A stretch of DNA of 64,000 nt, taken from assembly GCA_021151835.1 (NCBI GenBank), contig JAGKWO010000005.1:62001-126000 (forward strand), written 5' to 3'. Below are positions 34,779-42,872 of this stretch, piece after piece. The stretch is from Gammaproteobacteria bacterium (lineage in GTDB: Bacteria; Pseudomonadota; Gammaproteobacteria; Pseudomonadales; Cellvibrionaceae). Every line of letters begins with the position of its first letter. Position 1 is the stretch's first letter. The notes beneath the pieces were generated by a model. It was not told the origin of the DNA. It did no database searches and saw only the letters and a program-made list of their open reading frames with translations. Both the position numbers and the translations under genes were made by a program.

Positions 34779-36050
34779 TTATTTCGTTTTATTAGCCTGA
34801 ATTATCCACAAGCGAGAGAGAAGAGCCAACTTGGATGAAGCTGGAACTTGTTTAAAGGCGTTGATAGCTTCTTGCTTTTTATTCAATGCAAGGTTGGCTA
34901 TTCCAATATTAATGTTTACATCATCTTTAATATTGTTAACACCGCCTTTTGCCAAACCTTTGGTGAAGGCAGCAATAGCATTTTCATATTGAGCATGCCC
35001 TAAATAAGCCTCGCCCACTTTAACCAATGCTTCGCCTGTTGGTTTAGCATTTGCTTCCTTTTCAATGGATGGCAACAATTTCAAGTCTTCAGCCGCTTGT
35101 GTTTTAGCAAGGTTCAAGAGTTTCAAATCACGATCTTTTGACGCGCTCTTACCCAATACACCCTTAGCAAAACCCTCTTCCAGAATAGTTTTGGCATCAC
35201 CTGGATTGGTTACCGCAATCGACAATTCTGCAAGCTCGATGTATTCATCCGGTTGCAACAAGCCAGCTTTTTGAACCAGCTTCAGATAAATAACATTTTG
35301 GCGGTCACTGAAAGATGAACCCTGCAACAAGTAGGTAAACATATCCGACCAATATTGATCAGTTGGATGTGTTTGCAACAATTGCTCTAACGTAGCAACA
35401 ACATCGGCTTTCTTATTTTGCTTGTGCTGCGAACTCATCAAGAGCTGCAACCATTCTTCTTCAACAGGCTTACCTTGTTTTTTAGCAGCATCAATAATAC
35501 GTTTTGCATACTCTTCCGAACGGGCAAAGTTATTCTGCAAATAGTAACCTTGAGCAATTTGACGCAATACTTCTAAATCAGTACCACCTGTTGCCTTGAG
35601 ATAGCGCTCGCTAAGCTCAATTGCCTTTGGATAATTTTTCAACGCAAAATAGATTTGCGACATATTCAGAATGCGCTTTGGCTCTTCTTCTTTTTTGAAT
35701 TGACCTGCCGCGAGCATTTTTTCATAAACAGCAACTGCGCCTGCATAATCCTTCAAGTTGACCATACAGAAAGCCAGCATTTCATTAATAATGGCATCTT
35801 CAGTTGCATTTTTTCCTTCAATTGCAGCAACTTCCTTGGTTTTAGCCAATGCTTCTTTCCACTTTTTCGCATCCATAAGATCGCGAGCTTCTTTAAGTGG
35901 TTTGCCTACTTTTGCACTTACTTTTTGGGTTTCCGCAGCTTTTGCAGCGGCAAACGCCTGCTGACTAACTACTGGTACGATTGCAATACTGGAACAAACA
36001 CCGAGTACAGCAACGCGAAGAAAACGGTTCAATTTTTTATTGGACAACAT
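34779..36050 (-). CDS. Periplasmic TPR-repeat protein of the TonB operon
   Basis: A 423-residue secreted protein: the signal peptide ends near QQAFAAAKAA, followed by a helical array of TPR-like repeats (KEALAKTKEVAAIEGKNATE, NYPKAIELSERYLKATGG, QYENAIAAFTKGLAKGG). Such a TPR protein closes the extended tonB-exbB-exbD-exbD operons of marine gammaproteobacteria and is thought to assist energy transfer to TonB-dependent receptors. It is the last gene, 79 bases after the second exbD, and ends before a strong terminator. Confidence 0.85.
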   Translation of the reverse strand: MLSNKKLNRFLRVAVLGVCSSIAIVPVVSQQAFAAAKAAETQKVSAKVGKPLKEARDLMDAKKWKEALAKTKEVAAIEGKNATEDAIINEMLAFCMVNLKDYAGAVAVYEKMLAAGQFKKEEEPKRILNMSQIYFALKNYPKAIELSERYLKATGGTDLEVLRQIAQGYYLQNNFARSEEYAKRIIDAAKKQGKPVEEEWLQLLMSSQHKQNKKADVVATLEQLLQTHPTDQYWSDMFTYLLQGSSFSDRQNVIYLKLVQKAGLLQPDEYIELAELSIAVTNPGDAKTILEEGFAKGVLGKSASKDRDLKLLNLAKTQAAEDLKLLPSIEKEANAKPTGEALVKVGEAYLGHAQYENAIAAFTKGLAKGGVNNIKDDVNINIGIANLALNKKQEAINAFKQVPASSKLALLSRLWIIQANKTK

Positions 36051-36129
36051 AGCTCTTCAACTCTTCTGTGACATAAAAATTCAAGCAATTTAAAGATAAA
36101 TTTATATCGCTGAAAATAAAAAAGCTTGA

Positions 36130-36549
36130 TTACTCAAGCTTTTCATTACCGATGATACCAATATTGGTTAAACCCAAACGCTGGGCTGTTGCCAATACTT
36201 TCGCAACGATATCGTACTTGGCCAATTTGTGAGGCTTCAGGTGAATCTCAGGCATTGGGTCCATATCCGCTGCGTGAAGCATATAACTTCTTAACATCTC
36301 ACCATCGCGAACCACAGTACCATCCCAACGCATTGTACCGTCGAAGTCCACTTCAATACTGATAATGGTTGGCAATACCGTAGGTGGTGGGGAACTATTT
36401 ATCGGCATATCCATTTTCACTGCGTGAGTCTGGATAGGCAGAGTAATAATTAACATTACAATTAAAACCAGCATAACGTCGATCAATGGAGTGGTGTTCA
36501 TCTCCACCATTACGTCATCGCTAGAACTGTTACCAACATTCATGCCCAT
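36130..36549 (-). CDS. exbD: ExbD/TolR-type biopolymer transporter, second copy
   Basis: A 139-residue protein with one membrane helix (VMLVLIVMLIITLPIQTHAV) just after the conserved EMNTTPLIDVMLVLIVML motif; the aspartate of PLIDV is the proton-carrying residue. A periplasmic domain follows. It has GAGG eight bases before ATG. It differs from the other ExbD of the operon in the periplasmic part, so the motor may use an ExbD heterodimer. Confidence 0.92.
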   Translation of the reverse strand: MGMNVGNSSSDDVMVEMNTTPLIDVMLVLIVMLIITLPIQTHAVKMDMPINSSPPPTVLPTIISIEVDFDGTMRWDGTVVRDGEMLRSYMLHAADMDPMPEIHLKPHKLAKYDIVAKVLATAQRLGLTNIGIIGNEKLE

Positions 36550-36573
36550 AGTAATAACCTCGGCTTAACGCAC

Positions 36574-36990
36574 TTATCTAACTGGAATTGTAATAAATCC
36601 AATCTTGCTGATACCTGAACGCTGACAATATAAAACCAAACGGCCAACATGCTCATAACGACCAGCCAAGTCACCACGAATGTGAACTTCAGGCTGTGGA
36701 CGAATAACAGATACTTCTTTCAGCTTGGCCAACAATGTTGCCTTATCAGCAATTCGAGCATCGTTCCAGTAATATTCGCCATCTTTGGTTACAGCGATCA
36801 CAATGTTTTCTGGTTTAGTCTGGGTCGGCGTATTTGAAACGTTTGGCAAATCAATTTGCACAGTTTTAATTACAACCGGAATGGTGATCAGGAAGATAAT
36901 CAACATAACCAACATAACATCCACAAGAGGAGTGGTGTTAATCGTCGAGTTAAGCTCTTCTTCTTCTCCAGCAGAAATATTCATGCCCAT
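36574..36990 (-). CDS. exbD: ExbD/TolR-type biopolymer transporter, first copy
   Basis: A 138-residue protein from ATG 36990, which follows GGGAG by eight bases; the frame is open back to a TTG at 37032. INTTPLVDVMLVMLIIFLI gives the membrane helix with the proton-translocating aspartate, and the periplasmic domain ends in GISKIGFITIP. It lies 74 bases after exbB and 24 bases before the second exbD. Confidence 0.92.
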   Translation of the reverse strand: MGMNISAGEEEELNSTINTTPLVDVMLVMLIIFLITIPVVIKTVQIDLPNVSNTPTQTKPENIVIAVTKDGEYYWNDARIADKATLLAKLKEVSVIRPQPEVHIRGDLAGRYEHVGRLVLYCQRSGISKIGFITIPVR

Positions 36991-37064
36991 AATGTTAACT
37001 CCCGGGGTTGTTCGTAAGAGCTTGGACAACAACCCAAGCTCTTGTTTCAGTTAAGAACGGCTAA

Positions 37065-38009
37065 TTATTGACCGCCACGTACACCCATTGCCAGGTTTGC
37101 ATGAATGTCACCAGCAAACTTGCGCAGAGACTCAACGATTACTTTGTTACGACGAACCAACCAGTTGTATGCCAGTACCGCTGGTACCGCAACACCCAGA
37201 CCGATTGCAGTCATGATCAACGCTTCACCCACTGGGCCAGCTACTTTATCGATACTTGCTTGACCGGTAATACCGATCGCGATCAACGCATGGTAAATAC
37301 CCCATACAGTACCGAACAGACCAACGAATGGAGAACATGAACCAACGGTTGCCAAAGTAGACAAACCAGTTTGCAATTGACCACTTACTTGCTCAACAGT
37401 GCGTTGCAATTGATGAGCAACCCAATCAGACAAATCAACTTTTTCACCAGTACGCGCTGCATGTTGCTTAACAGCAAGAATGCCTTCTTCTGCAACAGCA
37501 CGGAATGCACTGCTCTCTTTATAAACTTTCAGACCTTCAGCCAGATCTTTGCTCTCCCAGAATCTGCGAGTCGCTTTAGCTTGAGACAACAAACCTTGTT
37601 GTTGGATCAGCTTGGTAACCAATACGTACCAGGTCGCGGCTGACATGATGATCATGATGATCAAAGTGCCTTTAGCAATAACGTCACCTTGTTCCCACAG
37701 CTCTTTCAAACCGAATTGAGAACCGTGTTCGGCGGTAGCAGCTTCAGCCGCGGTAGCAGCATTCGCCGCATCATCAGAACTTGCTACAGAGCTGGCATCA
37801 GCAGCAGTTGCATCAACAGGAGCAGCAGATGGATCTACTGGTGCAGCATTAGGATCAACTGCAGTTGCATCAGTTGCGGGAGCGGCTTCTACAGCTGGAG
37901 TAGAGGCATCAGGTGCAGTTGCGTCTTGAGCATAAGCACTCAAAGAAAGTGGAGCACCCAACAACAGTACCAGTTGCAACACTAAAGATGATGAGAATTT
38001 TGCTTTCAT
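37065..38009 (-). CDS. exbB: ExbB/TolQ proton channel with long Ala/Asp-rich periplasmic extension
   Basis: A 314-residue MotA/TolQ/ExbB protein. After a signal peptide (LSLSAYAQDA) comes an Ala-Pro-Asp-rich linker of about 75 residues, then three membrane segments. The pore-forming region GSCSPFVGLFGTVWGIYHAL matches ExbB, and the helices following GPVGEALIMTAIGLGVAVPA complete the channel. The linker makes it longer than enterobacterial ExbB (about 240 residues), a known feature of this operon type. It is encoded between tonB and the first exbD. Confidence 0.93.
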   Translation of the reverse strand: MKAKFSSSLVLQLVLLLGAPLSLSAYAQDATAPDASTPAVEAAPATDATAVDPNAAPVDPSAAPVDATAADASSVASSDDAANAATAAEAATAEHGSQFGLKELWEQGDVIAKGTLIIMIIMSAATWYVLVTKLIQQQGLLSQAKATRRFWESKDLAEGLKVYKESSAFRAVAEEGILAVKQHAARTGEKVDLSDWVAHQLQRTVEQVSGQLQTGLSTLATVGSCSPFVGLFGTVWGIYHALIAIGITGQASIDKVAGPVGEALIMTAIGLGVAVPAVLAYNWLVRRNKVIVESLRKFAGDIHANLAMGVRGGQ

Positions 38010-38069
38010 GTTTAAATCCTACGTGTAGATATGTTTATCAATTCGAAGTTAAAAAATGTAACAAGTCGA

Positions 38070-38678
38070 TTATTTTTCATCGAGTTTGAAACGGAACTTG
38101 ATACGGTGCCAACAAGCAACAGGTTGAGTACCCTTCATACATGGCTCAAATTTCCATGCACGAACTGCATGTTTTACTGCAGCTTCATCCAATCGCTCGA
38201 AACCACTGGAAGCATCAACTTTTGCTTCACGAACTTTTCCAGTCTCATCCAGGTAAAGAGCCAGGCTTACCGATCCCTCTTCCCCTAAACGCGTTGAAGC
38301 AGCAGGGTAAGCCGGACGGCTAAGGCCTTTCTTAGGCGGACGAGCACCCGTTGTTTTAACTTCCTCAACAGGCTTCTTGGAAACGGTAATCGCATTAGCA
38401 TTTGCTGGTGGCGGTGCATCAGCCGTAAATTCGATATCCGGAGGCGGAACAAAATCTGGCGGTGGAGGCACAAAATCTGGCGGAGGTGGTGGCGGAGCCT
38501 CTTCTTCTGGCGGAGCCTCTTCCTCAATGATTTTTGCATCGATCTGCTGCTTAACAATCTCTAACGGATTATGGCCAAGGTTATTAAGAAGAAGATAGAT
38601 AATTACTACGTGAAATAGCACAACAACTGCTATACCCGTAATTCGCTCTGGTAAGGTTTTTTTTGCTTTATATGACAT
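38070..38678 (-). CDS. tonB: TonB energy transducer
   Basis: A 202-residue TonB from ATG 38678 (a GTG lies three codons upstream). One N-terminal membrane helix (GIAVVVLFHVVIIYLLL) has the conserved SH-like histidine. It is followed by a Glu/Pro-rich periplasmic spacer (PPEEEAPPPPPPDFVPPPPD) and the C-terminal receptor-binding domain with the SRPAYPAAS motif and WKFEPC. It energises outer-membrane receptors for siderophores or oligosaccharides. It is the first gene of tonB-exbB-exbD-exbD-TPR. Confidence 0.94.
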   Translation of the reverse strand: MSYKAKKTLPERITGIAVVVLFHVVIIYLLLNNLGHNPLEIVKQQIDAKIIEEEAPPEEEAPPPPPPDFVPPPPDFVPPPDIEFTADAPPPANANAITVSKKPVEEVKTTGARPPKKGLSRPAYPAASTRLGEEGSVSLALYLDETGKVREAKVDASSGFERLDEAAVKHAVRAWKFEPCMKGTQPVACWHRIKFRFKLDEK

Positions 38679-38978
38679 AGGCAACACATCTTGAAAGTTA
38701 GAAACCCAAATGATTTACAGCTTTTACTTCTAATAAACACCTGCAAATCAGGCAACTTTTCAGCCATTAATAAAACATGACTTGTTACATGATTTTTATA
38801 TCGAATGCCCTTTCTTTATATTTCTTATATCTAATACTTTTGTGGCGCTTAAACCAAGTTGCGGATTCTACGAAGTCTTCAGGAAAATAAAACTCTTTTA
38901 TATAAGCTTTTTACAGTTATTTACGTTAATACAAAGCTTGCCTGAAAGATGTAAAAAAAGCGTAACTCGTTAAATTCG

Positions 38979-39006
38979 TTGGGAAAATTTACGTAAAATT
39001 TCCCAA
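38979..39006. promoter_or_regulatory. 28-base near-perfect palindrome upstream of tonB
   Basis: TTGGGAAAATTTAC is followed directly by GTAAAATTTCCCAA; 13 of 14 positions are symmetric. The absence of a loop favours a dimeric repressor site over a terminator. It is about 300 bases before the tonB start, so control of tonB is possible but not shown. Confidence 0.45.
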
Positions 39007-39209
39007 AGAAGCATTTCTGATTATGGTACTGGGCGACATTGTATTAATTTTTTAACTTTTCATCGTTAATAAGCCGTAAAGACTTTTATGCCAAATTGCC
39101 ACCATATGCTGCTGCAAATGAGCAATTCATCGCATAAATTATGCAAAAAAACACGATCAAAAAACAGCCAATCCAAGGAAAGGAATAAGACAATAGTAGA
39201 AGGAAGAAG

Positions 39210-39251
39210 GAGAAGGAGAAGGAGAAGGAGAAGGAGAAGGAGAAGGAGAAG
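39210..39251. repeat. Hexanucleotide repeat (GAGAAG)7
   Basis: Seven perfect GAGAAG units in 42 bases, with degenerate GAAGGA copies on both sides. The strand is pure purine. It begins right after the fpr terminator on the minus strand, so transcripts that read through would carry a CU-rich tract. Confidence 0.95.
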
Positions 39252-39254
39252 GAA

Positions 39255-39285
39255 GAGCAAATTACCCAAAAAAGGTAATTTGCTC
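39255..39285 (-). terminator. Terminator of the etfBA-fpr transcript
   Basis: Perfect 12-bp stem GAGCAAATTACC (39255-39266) and GGTAATTTGCTC (39274-39285), loop of seven bases, placed 10 bases past the fpr stop. On the minus strand it is followed by TTCC and the CTTCTC repeat instead of a plain T run. Confidence 0.75.
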
Positions 39286-39295
39286 AAACAAGATA

Positions 39296-40072
39296 TTACT
39301 TTTCAACGAATGCGCGTTCAATGACGTAATCGCCCGCTATACCTATACGGGGAGATACCACCAAACCAGCCTTATCAAGAATTGCGCAGGTATCATCCAG
39401 CATTGTTGGGCTACCGCACAGCATTGCCCGATCAGTTTCCGGATTTAATGGTGGCAGGCCAATATCGCTCAGCAACTTCCCACTCTCCAGCAAATCGGTT
39501 AAACGCCCCTGGTTAGTAAAAGCTTCACGCGTTACGGTTGGGTAATAAATAAGTTTATTGCGCACTTCCTCACCCAAAAACTCATGGTTAGGTAGCTCTT
39601 TAGTGATGAAGTCGCGATATGCCAGATCGTCTACCTTGCGCACACCATGAACAAGGATGACTTTTTCGAATCTTTCATAGGTATCCGGATCCTGGATCAA
39701 ACTAATAAAGGGAGCCAATCCTGTTCCGGTTGATAATAAATACAAATGGCGTCCCTGCTTCAAATCTGACAGCAATATGGTACCGGTAGGTTTTTTACCG
39801 ACCAGAATATCGTCACCCACCTTAATATGTTGCAATAGTGAAGTTAATGGGCCATTTGGCACTTTGATACTGAAAAATTCCAAATGCTCTTCATAGTTTG
39901 GACTGGCAATACTATAAGCGCGCAACAAGGGTTTTGTTTCTTGCTGCAAACCAATCATAACGAATTGGCCATTCTCAAAACGGAATGACTCATCACGAGT
40001 TGTAGTAAAACTGAACAGGCTGTCATTCCAATGCTTAACTGTTAAAACTTTTTGTGTGTTAAATGCGCTCAT
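39296..40072 (-). CDS. fpr: Ferredoxin(flavodoxin)-NADP+ reductase
   Basis: A 258-residue FAD enzyme of the bacterial Fpr subclass. FAD-binding RAYSIASPNYEEHLEFFSIK, then GPLTSLLQHIKVGD, the NADPH-side LLSTGTGLAPFISLIQDPDT, and the C-terminal end AFVEK are typical. It moves electrons between NADPH and ferredoxin or flavodoxin. It begins 24 bases after etfA on the same strand, an unusual partnership suggesting that its electron flow is linked to the ETF block. Confidence 0.94.
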   Translation of the reverse strand: MSAFNTQKVLTVKHWNDSLFSFTTTRDESFRFENGQFVMIGLQQETKPLLRAYSIASPNYEEHLEFFSIKVPNGPLTSLLQHIKVGDDILVGKKPTGTILLSDLKQGRHLYLLSTGTGLAPFISLIQDPDTYERFEKVILVHGVRKVDDLAYRDFITKELPNHEFLGEEVRNKLIYYPTVTREAFTNQGRLTDLLESGKLLSDIGLPPLNPETDRAMLCGSPTMLDDTCAILDKAGLVVSPRIGIAGDYVIERAFVEK

Positions 40073-40096
40073 AAATTCTTCTCGTTAATTCCTGTT

Positions 40097-41023
40097 TTAT
40101 TGCAATGCTTTATCCAACTCAGGCAAAGCGGTAAATAAATCCGCAATAACACCGTAATCGGCATATTTAAAAATCGGGGCATCGGGGTCATGGTTGATTG
40201 CAACAACAACCTTGCTGTCCTTAATACCGGCGATATGCTGCATAGCGCCAGATATCCCCACCGCAATATAAAGATCCGGCGCAATCAAAGTCCCTGTTTG
40301 GCCAACTTGCAAATCATTCGGCGCGAAGCCTGCATCGACACATGCACGGGTCGCACCTATGGCCGCATCCAATTTTTCAGCGATAGGAGATAGCAGTGCT
40401 TCAAAGCTTTCACCCAGACTGCGTCCACCGGCAATCACCACTCGTGCAGATCCCAATTCGGGGCGATCTGAATGATTGATATCCTCTTTGATCCAACGGC
40501 TAAGCGCTCTTGATGCAGGTGCAGAAATAGACACCACTTCTGCATTTCCACCAGCCGCAACCGGGCGAAATGCTGTATTTCGAACAGTTACGATTTGTAA
40601 TGATTGATGGTTTTCGATGCGTGAAAAGATGTTGCCTGCATACTCAGGGCGAACATAGGTAGACGGCGCATGGATTTCAACAACATCAGTAATTGGAGCA
40701 ACATCCAGGCGCGCAGCAATTGCAGGGATAACACTCTTGCCCAAGACACTATGGGCACCCATTATCACGTTATATTCTTTAGCAATTGAGAGCACTAAAT
40801 CCTGCACATCCTCCACCAGGGGATGCGCAAAATGATCAGCCTGAGCAACCAGCACACGGGCAACACCCGACAAGCCTGCCGCTTCTTTTGCGGCCTCATC
40901 AACCTGACGGCCATATACAAGTAGATCTATAGGTTGCTGCCACGCCGTCGCAGCACTTACTACATGCGCGGCCAAACCCTTAAGTTTATTGCCGTCCAAT
41001 TCGGCCAGGACAAGAATACTCAT
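40097..41023 (-). CDS. etfA: Electron transfer flavoprotein alpha subunit
   Basis: A 308-residue FAD-binding subunit. The C-terminal FAD domain has GSARVVIAGGRSLGE, then VGQTGTLIAPDLYIAVGISG and AINHDPDAPIFKYADYG, all diagnostic. It carries electrons from acyl-CoA and other dehydrogenases to ETF-ubiquinone oxidoreductase. Its ATG overlaps the etfB stop by four bases (ATGA), so the subunits are translationally coupled. Confidence 0.96.
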   Translation of the reverse strand: MSILVLAELDGNKLKGLAAHVVSAATAWQQPIDLLVYGRQVDEAAKEAAGLSGVARVLVAQADHFAHPLVEDVQDLVLSIAKEYNVIMGAHSVLGKSVIPAIAARLDVAPITDVVEIHAPSTYVRPEYAGNIFSRIENHQSLQIVTVRNTAFRPVAAGGNAEVVSISAPASRALSRWIKEDINHSDRPELGSARVVIAGGRSLGESFEALLSPIAEKLDAAIGATRACVDAGFAPNDLQVGQTGTLIAPDLYIAVGISGAMQHIAGIKDSKVVVAINHDPDAPIFKYADYGVIADLFTALPELDKALQ

Positions 41024-41769
41024 TGCAATACCTCCGCCTTGCGCAGGGTGTTAATTAATTCATTTACGTTGGCCAATTGAATTGCGCCGGGCTTTTGCGG
41101 GGGTTCATTGGATTTAACCACAGTAAAGCGGTGCTCGAGATCAACCGCGAGTTCACTGGCAACCAGGGTTTCAATGTTCTTTTTCTTGGCCATCATCAGG
41201 TTTGGCAACTTGATGAATCTCGGCTCATTCAAGCGCAAATCAGAAGTTACTACGGCGGGCAAATTCAACGAGATGGTTTGGGTCCCTTTATCGATTTCAC
41301 GAGTGACCTCCACGGAACCATTCCCTAGGTGAATGCCGGATGCAAATGTCCCCAACCCAACGCCAAGTAATGCTGCCAGCATCTGTCCGGTTTGGCCGTA
41401 ATCTTCACCTACCGCTTGCTTGCCCAGGAAAATCAAACCCGGTTGTTCACGTTCGACAATCACCTTTAACAGTTTGGCCACTGCGAGAGGCTGTAAGCGA
41501 GCGTCGGTTTCCACCAGCAAGGCACGATCCACACCCATCGCATATGCGTGACGTAAACTGTCTTTGGCATCCGCACCACCAATGGCAACAGCAACAATTT
41601 CGGTCACCTGGCCACGCTCTTTAAGGCGCACCGCCTCTTCGATTGAGATTTCGTCGAAAGGGTTGATCCCCCTTCTCGCTTGCGACAAATCGACTTGCCC
41701 TGTCGCAGCATCCACAAAAGGTTTCAGGTTGTGGTCAACTGTGTGCTTTACAGCAACAAGAACTTTCAT
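41020..41769 (-). CDS. etfB: Electron transfer flavoprotein beta subunit
   Basis: A 249-residue subunit from ATG 41769 (MKVLVAVKHTVD), chosen because GGAGG sits five bases upstream; the frame extends four codons further. NPFDEISIEEAVRLKERG, VAIGGADAKDSLRHAYAMG and the ETF-beta signature VTREIDKGTQTISLNLPAVV are present. It heads the etfB-etfA-fpr operon and faces a divergent LysR gene. Confidence 0.96.
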   Translation of the reverse strand: MKVLVAVKHTVDHNLKPFVDAATGQVDLSQARRGINPFDEISIEEAVRLKERGQVTEIVAVAIGGADAKDSLRHAYAMGVDRALLVETDARLQPLAVAKLLKVIVEREQPGLIFLGKQAVGEDYGQTGQMLAALLGVGLGTFASGIHLGNGSVEVTREIDKGTQTISLNLPAVVTSDLRLNEPRFIKLPNLMMAKKKNIETLVASELAVDLEHRFTVVKSNEPPQKPGAIQLANVNELINTLRKAEVLQ

Positions 41770-41829
41770 ACCGGCCTCCAACTCATGAGCCCTAAATATT
41801 CAACTTGTGCACTATTTTATTTAGCGCTA

Positions 41830-41867
41830 GCATATTTGTAAAATCGATAATTTATATTTTGCATATT
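41830..41867. promoter_or_regulatory. Paired GCATATT sites in the etfB/LysR divergent region
   Basis: GCATATT occurs at 41830-41836 and again at 41861-41867, 31 bases apart or about three helical turns, in an AT-rich 110-base intergenic region between etfB and the LysR gene. The second copy lies just before the LysR start. This fits autoregulation and control of etf by that LysR protein. Confidence 0.35.
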
Positions 41868-41879
41868 GACTAAGCAGAT

Positions 41880-42806
41880 ATGAGATACACACTACGCCAA
41901 TTAGAAATATTTACCGCCATAGCCCGTGTCGGGAATGTCTCCAAGGCAGCGGAGGAAGTCGCACTTTCCCAATCCGCTGCCAGTACAGCCCTCGCCGAGC
42001 TGGAGCGACAGTTTGACTGCCAACTATTTGATCGGCATGGCAAACTTTTGATCCTGAACGCCATGGGAAAGAGCCTGTTGCCCGCTGCCAGCAGCTTGCT
42101 TACGCAAGCCAAAGAGATTGAACAATTGCTGGAGGGAAAAACCGCTCTTGGAGATTTAAAAGTCGGGGCTACCCTGACCATAGGCAATTATCTTGCCATC
42201 CTGATCATTAGTGAATTTATGCAACGTCACGCGGCGTGCCATATTAACCTTCAAGTAAAAAATACCCAACACATTCTGGAGCAATTGGCGAATTATGAAC
42301 TTGATTTGGGCTTGATTGAGGGGAGCTGCAACCACCCGGAGTTAACTGCTGAACCCTGGATGGACGATGAGCTGGCCGTTTTCTGTGAACCTGACCATCC
42401 ATTAGCAAAACTAAAAAAAGTGACTATGGAAGATTTAACAGCAGCAACCTGGATTTTGCGCGAGCGCGGCTCCGGGACACGGGAAACATTTGACCATGCC
42501 ATGCGACACCATGCATCAGGATTAAAAGTTCGCCTTGAGCTGGAACATACAGAGGCCATAAAGCGCGCAGTTGAGTCCGGATTAGGAATTGGCTGCATTT
42601 CCCGACTGGCGTTACGCGATGCGTTCCGCCGCGGCAGCCTGGTTGAAATCAAAACCCCGATGCTGGATCTGCAGCGTCAATTTATGATTGTCTGGCATAA
42701 GAATCGCTACCAAACCCCTGCCCTGACCAGCTTTCTCGATTATTGCCGTTCGCTTACGCTTAACCTGAAACACAGCGACGATATTTTTTTACCAACGATT
42801 GCCTAA
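41880..42806 (+). CDS. LysR-family regulator divergent from etfBA
   Basis: A 308-residue LysR regulator. The HTH reads YTLRQLEIFTAIARVGNVSK then AAEEVALSQSAASTALAELE, close to the CysB/YeiE-type LysR branch (RQLEIF...A.VGN.SKAAEEL..SQSAAS). The effector domain is complete. It is transcribed away from etfBA and ends 66 bases before the ETF-ubiquinone oxidoreductase gene, so it is the obvious candidate regulator of this electron-transfer block. Confidence 0.9.
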   Translation: MRYTLRQLEIFTAIARVGNVSKAAEEVALSQSAASTALAELERQFDCQLFDRHGKLLILNAMGKSLLPAASSLLTQAKEIEQLLEGKTALGDLKVGATLTIGNYLAILIISEFMQRHAACHINLQVKNTQHILEQLANYELDLGLIEGSCNHPELTAEPWMDDELAVFCEPDHPLAKLKKVTMEDLTAATWILRERGSGTRETFDHAMRHHASGLKVRLELEHTEAIKRAVESGLGIGCISRLALRDAFRRGSLVEIKTPMLDLQRQFMIVWHKNRYQTPALTSFLDYCRSLTLNLKHSDDIFLPTIA

Positions 42807-42872
42807 TACAATTCATCCTTTAGATCCACATAAAACAAATCCTGAGCAACCCAATTTAAGCCGAGAGATTCT

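Larger units (their letters stand above)
38679..39253. other. AT-rich region upstream of tonB
   Basis: About 575 bases without a credible gene. It contains the tonB promoter (minus strand), a 28-base near-perfect palindrome at 38979 and a hexanucleotide repeat at 39210. Frames over the repeat give only Leu or Arg homopolymers and are artefacts. Confidence 0.6.

Noticed and set aside
39066..39324. ORFs on both strands across the GAGAAG repeat, giving poly-Leu or poly-Arg
   Set aside because: They are translations of the hexamer repeat; there is no ribosome binding site and no normal composition outside the repeat.
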